DNA of 8,022 nucleotides from Treponema sp. (lineage in GTDB: Bacteria > Spirochaetota > Spirochaetia > Treponematales > Breznakiellaceae): assembly GCA_031288575.1 (NCBI GenBank), contig JAITRD010000080.1:1-8022 (forward strand). Direction: 5' to 3'. Positions 1 to 5,229 of the stretch are shown one piece after another. The first letter of the stretch is position 1, and each line of letters opens with the position of its first letter. Both the position numbers and the translations under genes were made by a program. The notes beneath the pieces were generated by a model. The model had not been told where the DNA came from and did no database searches. It saw nothing but the letters and a program-made list of their open reading frames with translations.

Positions 1-2
1 AA

Positions 3-54
3 AAGGGCCGGGGGAAACTCCTGGACGAGTATACGGCGACCCTCGGCTATAACC
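3..54 (+). pseudogene. Fragment of an integrase-type (DDE) transposase, cut by an insertion
   Basis: The frame starting at base 3 reads KGRGKLLDEYTATLGYN. This resembles the conserved N-terminal helix-turn-helix stretch (K..LLDEY..TLGYNRKYA) that I recall from integrase-type transposases of treponemes and clostridia. The resemblance ends at AAC-C (51-54), exactly before CAGGG at 55, which looks like the tip of an ISAs1-family element. The frame then runs through insertion-sequence DNA to a stop near 120. I infer an older transposase gene interrupted by a second element. Only 17 residues support the family call, and the gene's start lies outside the window. Confidence 0.4.
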
Positions 55-73
55 CAGGGCCAGCGCATATAAA
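55..73. repeat. Probable terminal inverted repeat of an ISAs1-family element
   Basis: The sequence CAGGGCCAGCGCATATAAA lies directly beside the transposase stop codon (TAA on the minus strand, 74-76). ISAs1-family ends typically begin with CAGGG followed by a GCAT-containing block, and this fits. It marks the transposase-3' end of the element. The opposite end is not recognisable in the window, so the element is incomplete. No target-site duplication can be tested without the other end. Confidence 0.5.
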
Positions 74-627
74 TTATGCCGAAGGCGTAGCAGGCGGAAC
101 TTCAGAAGCGAAGGAAGAATGAAAGAGCAGCCGCTCAAGGTAGTCATCAGACCACGCCATCTGTTTTACCCGGCTTTTCACACTGTCCGTTGACTCCCTG
201 TCCGCTCTCGCCACCGTTATCGCTATCTTCCGGAAATAAGCCCAGTTCTCCGGCGCTTCCCCCGTCTTTATTCGCGCCCCATCCTCCCGGTACGCCACAT
301 CGAGCACATAATGCAGCGAGTTCTCTATCCCCCAGTGACTCCGCCCGGTGACGGCAAACAACTCGGGGTCGGGAGGAAGACTGGAAACATACAACCGCCG
401 TTCACGGGAAACCTTGTCTCCCAGTTCCCGTTTGGAATCAATAATCCCGATTGACTTGATGCTTTTCCAGGCAGGATGCCGTTCAACAAGCCAGGACACA
501 TCGGCGGTAATCCCGTGCAACCGGCTCTCAAGCCGGCCATGGTCCATGTCAAAGGTCGTATGGGTGGCGACAGTCGGGTCAGGTCAACGCCCTCAAAATA
601 GAGCCGCACATCCTCATGCAGCGTTCC
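74..627 (-). pseudogene. ISAs1-family transposase, C-terminal half, truncated and frameshifted
   Basis: The minus strand from 547 to 74 encodes 157 residues of a typical ISAs1 (H-repeat) transposase C-terminus: HGRLESR near residue 3, RLYVSSL near 51, then HWGIENSLHYVLDVAYRED (71-89), whose glutamate (E75) is the last acid of the DDE triad. APENWAYFRK follows near 98. Upstream in another frame, 627 down to about 580 reads GTLHEDVRLYFEGVDLT, which is the segment that normally precedes HGRLE-type sequence. The two parts join only across a frameshift near 575-582: in the C-terminal frame VATHTTFDMDHGR is preceded by a stop. Homology stops at about 627, and TAA follows at 637-639. The N-terminal part with the first two catalytic aspartates is missing. 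The copy cannot make an active transposase. The family call is firm. Confidence 0.85.
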
Positions 628-629
628 CG

Positions 630-644
630 CGGACTTTTAGTCCG
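630..644. repeat. Short perfect hairpin at the broken edge of the IS remnant
   Basis: CGGACT (630-635), TTT, AGTCCG (639-644) form a perfect 6-bp inverted repeat. It sits just where ISAs1 homology ends and just before the longer inverted repeat that starts at 647. It has no T-tract and is a weak terminator candidate. It may be a trace of the event that truncated the element. Confidence 0.35.
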
Positions 645-646
645 TA

Positions 647-745
647 GTTATTCGGGGTAGCAGTTGTTCTTCCAAACACCTGCAGCATACCAGAAACCGT
701 ATGCCTTTAATAGCTCCGGGGTATTAAACCAGACTCCCGAATAAC
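647..745. repeat. 99-bp segment bounded by a perfect 10-bp inverted repeat
   Basis: GTTATTCGGG (647-656) and CCCGAATAAC (736-745) are exact reverse complements. The outer flanks continue the similarity imperfectly (CCG-TA at 642-646, GCATACCGG at 746-754). Inside is a second stem, GCATAC (685-690) with GTATGC (699-704). The segment lies between the IS remnant and the glnN terminator. It could be a small non-autonomous element, a recombination scar or a structured RNA. It is not a recognisable attC site. Confidence 0.4.
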
Positions 746-749
746 GCAT
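648..749 (-). CDS. Possible 33-codon hypothetical ORF
   Basis: The minus strand has an ATG at 749-747 and a TAA at 650-648. It encodes a 33-residue aromatic-rich peptide beginning MRYSGVWFNTPELLKAYGFW and ending AAGVWKNNCYPE. The two ends look alike (SGVWFNTPE and AGVWKNNCYPE), as in a degenerate internal repeat. There is no convincing ribosome-binding site, and it lies downstream of the glnN terminator, so expression is doubtful. The frame stays open upstream to a stop inside the terminator hairpin, so it may equally be the tail of a decayed gene. I do not recognise the product. Confidence 0.2.
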   Translation of the reverse strand: MRYSGVWFNTPELLKAYGFWYAAGVWKNNCYPE

Positions 750-795
750 ACCGGCAACAAGTTGTTCCGCGGGGGGCGCTGGCCGGGCGATGCGC

Positions 796-830
796 AAAAA
801 AACGGCTCTTCCGGTCAAGCCGGAAGAGCC
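796..830 (-). terminator. Intrinsic terminator of glnN
   Basis: Read on the minus strand, GGCTCTTCCGG (830-820), loop CTTGA and CCGGAAGAGCC (814-804) form a perfect 11-bp stem. G and seven T (802-796) follow. It begins 58 bases after the glnN stop codon. This is a textbook Rho-independent terminator and isolates glnN from the IS debris beyond. Confidence 0.92.
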
Positions 831-888
831 CTACACCTTCCTTTTTTACTTCACGCTTCTTGTTTCAAAGCCGCGTTAAAAACATCCT

Positions 889-3012
889 CTAAAGTTTAAA
901 AAGCAATTCTTCATAACCCGGGAAGGGCCAGGCTTCTTTTGAAACCAATTTTTCCAAGGAGTCTCCCCGGGCGCGGACGTTATCCATGGCGGGACGAACC
1001 TTTTCAAAGTAGGCTTTGGCCTGGGTAAGGGCATCCTCAATGCCCTGGACTTCGGCGAGAATGGTTTCCAATTTGACGGTTTCATCATACAGTTCCGCGG
1101 AAAGTTCGGCGATCCGTTTGGCCTGTTTTGCCTGGGGTACGTTTGTCGCGCCAATGGAAGCCAGGGCCGAAGCGTCTCCGGCCAGGGAACTCGCATAAGC
1201 GGTAACCGCGGGGAATATATAGCGCCGGGAAAGATCAATGGCTACCCCCGCTTCAATGTTAATCTGCTTGGAATATTTTTCCAGGTAAATATGGTAGCGG
1301 CTTTCCAATTCTTCCTCGGTCAGGACCTTATGGGCCTCCAAAAGGGAGACGGTCTCACTCTGGGTAAGGATCGCCAGGGCGTCCACGGCGTTTTTCACAT
1401 TGGGCAGGCCCCGGCGCTCCGCTTCCCGGACCCATTCATCGGAATAACCATTCCCGTTAAATACCACCTTCCGGTGTTTGGCGTAGGATTCTTTAATAAT
1501 AGCCTGGATGGTTTCATTTTTATCGGGGGCCTTTTCAAGCTTATCGGCGAATTCGGATAAAACCTGGGCCACCGCCACATTCAGGAAAGTATTGGGAGTG
1601 GCAATGGACTGGGAGGAGCCAACCATACGGAATTCAAATTTGTTCCCCGTAAACGCAAAGGGACTTGTCCGGTTCCGGTCGGAAACATCCTTGGGCAGGG
1701 CGGGGAGGCTCGTAACCCCCAGCTTGATCTGTTCGCCGGGATTCGATTTACCGCCGCTTTTTCCTTCGGCAATGTTGTCCAGAATTTCCGTCAAGGGGCC
1801 GCCGAAGAAAATAGAAACGATAGCCGGGGGAGCTTCATTAGCGCCCAGGCGATGATCATTAGCGGAGGTGGCTACGGAAGAACGGAGCAGCAGGGCGTAA
1901 CGGTCCACCGCCTCCACAACCGCAACGGCAAAAAGAAGGAAACGGGCATTGGATTCGGGATTCTCCCCGGGATCAAAAAGGTTGATTCCGTCGTCGGTAG
2001 CCATGGACCAGTTGTTGTGTTTGCCCGAGCCGTTTACCCCGGCGAAGGGTTTTTCGTGGAGCAGCCCCTCCATGCCGTGCCGCCGGGCAACGCTCCTGAT
2101 AGTTTCCATCACAAGCTGGTTGGCATCCACCGCCGCGGTACTGTTGGAATATACCGGGGCGATTTCAAACTGGTTGGGGGCCACTTCATTATGCTGGGTC
2201 TTGGCGGGGATCCCCACCTTCCACAATTCGGTGTTGAGTTCCCGCATAAACCCGGCTACCCGCTCCTTGATGGCGCCAAAATAATGATCCTCCATCTCCT
2301 GGCCCTTGGCGGGCAGGGCGCCGAAAATCGTCCGGCCCGTGAGGATCAGGTCCGGCCTCCGGTCGTAAAAGGCCTTGTCCACCAGGAAATACTCCTGTTC
2401 AGGCCCCACGGTGGTGAACACCCGCTTGGAAGCCTTATTTCCCAGGGCCCGCAGGACCCGGACGGACTGTTTGCTTAAGGCGTCAATGGATTTAAGAAGG
2501 GGAACTTTTTTGTCCAGGGCCTGGCCGTAATAACTGATAAAAGCCGTAGGAATACAGAGGGTAGTGCCGGTGGGATCCTGTTTAAGGAAGGCGGGGCTGG
2601 TTACATCCCAGGCGGTATATCCCCTGGCCTCAAAGGTTGCCCGCAGGCCGCCGCTGGGAAAACTCGACGCGTCGGGCTCGCCCTTAACCAGTTCCTTCCC
2701 GGAGAATTCCATGATAACCTTCCCGTCCCCGGTAGGGGCGATAAAAGAATCGTGTTTTTCCGCGGTAAGCCCCGTCAGCGGCTGAAACCAGTGGGTATAA
2801 TGGCTGGCCCCCTTGGAAATCGCCCAATCCCGCATAACCGCGGCAACAACCTCCGCAACCTCCAGGGTTAATTCCTTTTCGCCGTTTTGGACGGCAACAA
2901 TCTCTTTATAAATATTTTTGGGCAGCCTTTCCCGCATAATGGCGTTAGAAAAACTATTGGAGCCATACAATTCGGCTACCGGAGTCTTGGTGAAATCAAT
3001 CATATTACTCAT
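889..3012 (-). CDS. glnN: Glutamine synthetase type III (GSIII)
   Basis: This 707-residue protein makes glutamine from glutamate, ammonium and ATP in the cytoplasm and is the entry point for nitrogen. The length suits the GSIII family (about 700 residues) and excludes GSI (about 450-470). Family motifs are intact: THWFQPLTG (73-81) with EKHDSF (85-90), GPEQEYFL (203-210), HNEVAPNQFE (274-283), HEKPFAGVNGSGKHNNWS (319-336), DHRLGANEAPPAI (386-398) and DRNRTSPFAFTGNKFEFR (445-462). These include the metal-binding glutamates and the ATP and glutamate loops. The helical C-terminal region typical of GSIII follows. The ATG at 3012 is chosen because GGAGG lies 6 nt upstream; the next Met (residue 4) is too far from it. 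The gene is monocistronic: 291 bases separate it from dat, and a strong terminator lies behind it. A sigma-54-like promoter suggests nitrogen control. The symbol glnN follows common GSIII usage. Confidence 0.97.
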   Translation of the reverse strand: MSNMIDFTKTPVAELYGSNSFSNAIMRERLPKNIYKEIVAVQNGEKELTLEVAEVVAAVMRDWAISKGASHYTHWFQPLTGLTAEKHDSFIAPTGDGKVIMEFSGKELVKGEPDASSFPSGGLRATFEARGYTAWDVTSPAFLKQDPTGTTLCIPTAFISYYGQALDKKVPLLKSIDALSKQSVRVLRALGNKASKRVFTTVGPEQEYFLVDKAFYDRRPDLILTGRTIFGALPAKGQEMEDHYFGAIKERVAGFMRELNTELWKVGIPAKTQHNEVAPNQFEIAPVYSNSTAAVDANQLVMETIRSVARRHGMEGLLHEKPFAGVNGSGKHNNWSMATDDGINLFDPGENPESNARFLLFAVAVVEAVDRYALLLRSSVATSANDHRLGANEAPPAIVSIFFGGPLTEILDNIAEGKSGGKSNPGEQIKLGVTSLPALPKDVSDRNRTSPFAFTGNKFEFRMVGSSQSIATPNTFLNVAVAQVLSEFADKLEKAPDKNETIQAIIKESYAKHRKVVFNGNGYSDEWVREAERRGLPNVKNAVDALAILTQSETVSLLEAHKVLTEEELESRYHIYLEKYSKQINIEAGVAIDLSRRYIFPAVTAYASSLAGDASALASIGATNVPQAKQAKRIAELSAELYDETVKLETILAEVQGIEDALTQAKAYFEKVRPAMDNVRARGDSLEKLVSKEAWPFPGYEELLFKL

Positions 3013-3049
3013 TAGGATCCTCCATACAACCCTTAAAATGTTCTAACGT

Positions 3050-3055
3050 ATTATA
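3050..3055 (-). promoter_or_regulatory. Candidate sigma-70 -10 box for glnN
   Basis: The minus strand reads TATAAT at 3055-3050. A start near 3043 would leave a leader of about 30 nt ahead of the glnN ATG. No acceptable TTGACA-like -35 lies 16-18 nt upstream, so this box could be a secondary promoter or a chance match in AT-rich DNA. Confidence 0.3.
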
Positions 3056-3111
3056 AGCAAAATATATGCCAATATACGGAAGATTTTGTCTTTTATAGGT
3101 TTTTTGAGCTT

Positions 3112-3141
3112 AAAAGCCGGTAATTTATCTTCCGGACTTTT
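3112..3141. other. Hairpin in the glnN leader
   Basis: AAAAGCCGG (3112-3120) pairs with CCGG-A-CTTTT (3132-3141) around an 11-nt loop, with one bulged A. On the minus strand it would lie in the glnN leader if transcription starts at the sigma-54-like promoter. No T-run follows on that strand, so it is not an obvious terminator. On the plus strand a T-run does follow, but no plus-strand gene precedes it. Confidence 0.35.
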
Positions 3142-3155
3142 TTAGGACAAAAACC

Positions 3156-3171
3156 AGCTCCTTTCGTGCCA
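3156..3171 (-). promoter_or_regulatory. Candidate sigma-54 (-24/-12) promoter of glnN
   Basis: The minus strand from 3171 to 3156 reads TGGCACGAAAGGAGCT. The -24 element TGGCAC is a perfect consensus match, and the invariant spacing GG-N10-GC is kept. The -12 element is GAGCT where the consensus is TTGCA or TTGCT. Transcription would start near 3145 and give a leader of about 133 nt. Glutamine synthetase genes are classic sigma-54 targets, which makes the match more credible. Palindromic sites lie upstream at enhancer distance. No RpoN or enhancer-binding protein is seen in this window. Confidence 0.5.
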
Positions 3172-3189
3172 TTAATAAGGAACAAAAAA

Positions 3190-3200
3190 TACATTTTTGG
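3190..3200 (+). repeat. Third copy of the TACATTTTTG motif
   Basis: TACATTTTTGG shares its first 10 bases with TACATTTTTGTA at 3233-3244, 43 bp away, close to four helical turns. It is a half-site rather than a full palindrome. It lies just upstream of the sigma-54-like promoter of glnN and would be centred about 50 bp before its start. A protein-binding site is possible but unproven. Confidence 0.35.
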
Positions 3201-3225
3201 CGGAAAATAAAAGGGCCCTCACGGG

Positions 3226-3273
3226 AAAAAATTACATTTTTGTATTAATTTGTTAAATCCCTACAAAAATGTA
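3226..3273 (-). terminator. AT-rich 12-bp inverted repeat: dat terminator or operator pair
   Basis: On the minus strand TACATTTTTGTA (3273-3262), a 17-nt loop and TACAAAAATGTA (3244-3233) are exact complements. They are followed after two bases by a T-run reaching 3226. The feature begins 31 bases past the dat stop, so a weak intrinsic terminator is a natural reading. Each half is itself palindromic (TACA-N4-TGTA), the centres lie 29 bp apart, and a related site recurs at 3190. The pair could therefore bind a dimeric regulator of glnN. The stem has only two G-C pairs, which weakens the terminator reading. Confidence 0.45.
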
Positions 3274-3303
3274 GCCCCTTTTTTTAGCCCGCCCCTTGCG
3301 CCC

Positions 3304-4152
3304 TTAGCTTTTAACCTGGGTGGCTTCATAAAATTCCTCAAGGAGGGCATCCTGGAGTTTCCGTACCAGCTCCGGGGCTTTGCCGCCCACGGGTTCGCCG
3401 TTGATACGGTCCGCGGAAAGGCAGAAGGAGCCTGAGCTTGTGATGAGAATTTCATCGGCGGCGAGCATCTGGCTGACCGCGAAGGGGGTCTCGCTTACCG
3501 GTATCCCCAGCTTGCCGCATTGGGTAATAAGGTGGGCCCGGGAAATGCCGGGAAGGATAAGGTGATCCGCCGGAGGGGTATAAAAAACCCCGTTTTTGAG
3601 GATGTGAACATTGCTATGGGAACATTCGGTTACCCGTTCACTCCGGTGAAAAACCGCCTCGTAAGCTCCGGCTTGTTTCGCTTTTTCCGCGGCCAGTACA
3701 TTGGGAATAAGATTGAGGGTTTTGATATTGCAGTGCAAATACCGGGTATCCTCTAGGAGGATAAGGCCGACCTTCCGGTAAATATCCGGCAGGGAATAGG
3801 GCCTCAGCATTACCCAAAGATTGGGTTTTGCCTGTTCCGGAAAGCTATGTATCCGGGAAGCGGTTCCCCGGGTCATCTGCCAATAAACCAGTTGGGAGGG
3901 ACTGTCCACCTTCCGGACTAACGAAGAGAGGAGCTCCGCCAGGGCGGGTTCGGAAATAGGGGGATCCATATCCAAAAGGACCGCGCTGTTAAAAAACCGG
4001 TCGATATGTTCTTCCAAGGCAAAGATAATGTGGTTGGCGCTGAGGGTAGCGTCATAAACCCCGTCGCCGAACCAGCAGACCCTGTCGTTCATGGGAATCC
4101 GCATATCCTCAAGAACACCGATTTCTCCGTTATAATAGCCGAGCGTTTCCAT
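3304..4152 (-). CDS. dat: D-amino-acid transaminase (class IV, PLP-dependent)
   Basis: The 282-residue protein belongs to fold-type IV aminotransferases, which also include branched-chain aminotransferase and aminodeoxychorismate lyase. Length and motif order match Bacillus D-alanine aminotransferase. Seen: DRVCWFGDGVYDA (23-35), EEHIDRF (47-53), CNIKTLNLIPNVLA (141-154) with the PLP-binding lysine K144, and VTECSHSNV (174-182) with the PLP-contacting E176. R100 and H102 in TASRIHSFP fall where D-transaminases carry the Arg and His that hold the substrate carboxylate (RNH in Bacillus), which favours D-amino-acid specificity over IlvE. The reaction swaps D-alanine and 2-oxoglutarate for pyruvate and D-glutamate, feeding peptidoglycan. 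The gene follows gpgS after 84 bases and probably shares its transcript. A 30-nt element also found ahead of the M20-like gene lies 21 nt upstream of the start. The ribosome-binding site is weak (GGTG 5 nt, AGGA about 12 nt before ATG). An IlvE-like activity cannot be ruled out. Confidence 0.87.
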   Translation of the reverse strand: METLGYYNGEIGVLEDMRIPMNDRVCWFGDGVYDATLSANHIIFALEEHIDRFFNSAVLLDMDPPISEPALAELLSSLVRKVDSPSQLVYWQMTRGTASRIHSFPEQAKPNLWVMLRPYSLPDIYRKVGLILLEDTRYLHCNIKTLNLIPNVLAAEKAKQAGAYEAVFHRSERVTECSHSNVHILKNGVFYTPPADHLILPGISRAHLITQCGKLGIPVSETPFAVSQMLAADEILITSSGSFCLSADRINGEPVGGKAPELVRKLQDALLEEFYEATQVKS

Positions 4153-4173
4153 AGTTACACCGTCCTGTCAAAT

Positions 4174-4203
4174 ATTAGGATTGTTTGGAAAATTGAGTTT
4201 CCG
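4174..4203 (-). promoter_or_regulatory. Shared leader element, copy ahead of dat
   Basis: On the plus strand this copy reads ATTAGGATTGTTTGGAAA, then ATTGAGTTTCCG. It matches 6488-6517 at 25 of 30 positions without gaps. It begins 21 nt upstream of the dat ATG; the other copy begins 20 nt upstream of the M20-like ATG. Read as minus-strand RNA it can fold as GGAAA/TTTCC around a short loop, followed by ACAATCCTAAT. It could be an mRNA leader structure, a binding site or one copy of a dispersed palindromic repeat. The equal spacing argues for a role in expression. Confidence 0.5.
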
Positions 4204-4236
4204 CACAGGTTCCGCTAAACCAAAACAACTAAATTG

Positions 4237-5229
4237 TTATGCCATCACCTTAGCGTATTTTGCAAACCTTTCCCGGTATTCGGGAACTTCAATCATAGGC
4301 TGCCGTTCTATCATGGGAATCTCCGTCTTTTTAACCAGGTGCAGGGCATCCTTAAGCTCCAGGGCAATATGGCGGTCCCCCAGCTTTTTAAGCAGCCGGG
4401 CGCTTCCGTATTGTTCGGCCCGGGCGAAAAAGGTTCCCAGAATGCCGTAGGCCATTTTCCCCAGGGCTTCCGTAGTTTGATTCCGGTGAATCCGCATATC
4501 CAGATCAACCTGGGCCAGGGCCTCAATGCCGGCTTTATGATAAATATCAATGAGATGCCCCAATTCTACCCCATATCCTACGGAAAAGGGAAGCTGCTCC
4601 AACAGTTCCCTGCGGCCCGCGTATTCCCCGGAGAGGGGCTGGATCAGAAAGGCCAGCTCGGGATAAAAAAGCGAAAAGAGGGGCCGCACCAGAATTTCCG
4701 TAACCCTGCCGCCCCCCGAAGGCATTAACCCGTAGGAACCCCGGAGGGGGCGCTCGTAAAAGGCCTTTACATAGCCGATTTTATCATCCTCCAGGAGGGG
4801 CCCTAAAAGGCCGTATACAAACTTGGGGGCGATATTGGAAATATCCGCGTCTACCCAGACAATAATATCCCCCTCAAGGACATAGAGGCTTTTCCAGAGG
4901 TTTTCCCCCTTGCCCCGGTAGGCGCCGTATTTAGGCAGGATGGTCTTAGAGGCAAAAACCCGGGAACCGAACCGTTCCGCCACCTTGCGGGTGTTATCTT
5001 TAGAAGAGGAATCGATCACCACAATCTCATCCAAAAGGGGATAACGGTCCATAAGTTCGGTCCGGATCACCAGAATCTCCTTTCCGATAGTTAATTCTTC
5101 GTTTAGGGTTGGAAAAGCCAGGGATATCTTGAGCCCCTTTTTTTGTTTAAGGGAAACTAAACGTTCAATGTCGGTAAACTGGGAATGGTGCCAGGTTTTC
5201 AGGGGTAACCCGGTATCATCTGGAATCAT
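4237..5229 (-). CDS. gpgS: Glucosyl-3-phosphoglycerate synthase (GT81 type)
   Basis: The enzyme transfers glucose from NDP-glucose to 3-phosphoglycerate, the first step to glucosylglycerate, a compatible solute and, in actinobacteria, a polysaccharide primer. The 330-residue protein has the GT-A fold motifs of the family in order: PTLNEE (40-45), DEIVVIDSSSKD (67-78), GKGENLWKSL (107-116), the metal-binding DAD (127-129), GGGRVTE (172-178), QPLSGEYAGRR (197-207), GYGVE (218-222) and AQVDLDMRIHRN (239-250). No membrane segments are seen. The start ATG (5229) overlaps the stop of the M20-like gene (ATGA) and has AAGGAGG 4 nt upstream, so translation is probably coupled. No phosphatase (GpgP) gene is visible to complete the pathway. 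A mannosyl-3-phosphoglycerate synthase activity is possible, but the sequence resembles GpgS more. Confidence 0.9.
   Translation of the reverse strand: MIPDDTGLPLKTWHHSQFTDIERLVSLKQKKGLKISLAFPTLNEELTIGKEILVIRTELMDRYPLLDEIVVIDSSSKDNTRKVAERFGSRVFASKTILPKYGAYRGKGENLWKSLYVLEGDIIVWVDADISNIAPKFVYGLLGPLLEDDKIGYVKAFYERPLRGSYGLMPSGGGRVTEILVRPLFSLFYPELAFLIQPLSGEYAGRRELLEQLPFSVGYGVELGHLIDIYHKAGIEALAQVDLDMRIHRNQTTEALGKMAYGILGTFFARAEQYGSARLLKKLGDRHIALELKDALHLVKKTEIPMIERQPMIEVPEYRERFAKYAKVMA

Noticed and set aside
647..745. Possible integron attC site (inverted ends about 100 bp apart)
   Set aside because: The ends do not fit the GTTRRRY/RYYYAAC core: GTTATTC has T where purines are required. No integrase or cassette array is present.
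776..784. GCGCTGGCC as the lost second end of the ISAs1 element
   Set aside because: It is the reverse complement of 58-66, but only for 9 bp. The CAGGG tip and the AT-rich part are absent, and no transposase N-terminus lies between.
839..888. EDVFNAALKQEA reading frame just after glnN
   Set aside because: It looks coding-like but is out of frame with glnN, which already ends in a typical GSIII C-terminus. It has no start codon of its own.
1852..2478. 208-codon plus-strand ORF opposite glnN
   Set aside because: It lies antisense to highly conserved glutamine synthetase motifs and its translation shows no family features. It is a shadow of the GC-rich codon pattern.
3251..3265. GlnR/TnrA-like or NifA-like site TGTTA-N6-TACA
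   Set aside because: Spacing is wrong for TGTNA-N7-TNACA and for TGT-N10-ACA. The second half belongs to the TACAAAAATGTA palindrome.
4166..4171. TTGACA (minus strand) as a -35 box for dat
   Set aside because: It ends only 13 nt before the dat ATG, so the -10 would fall inside the gene. No suitable -10 or internal start was seen.
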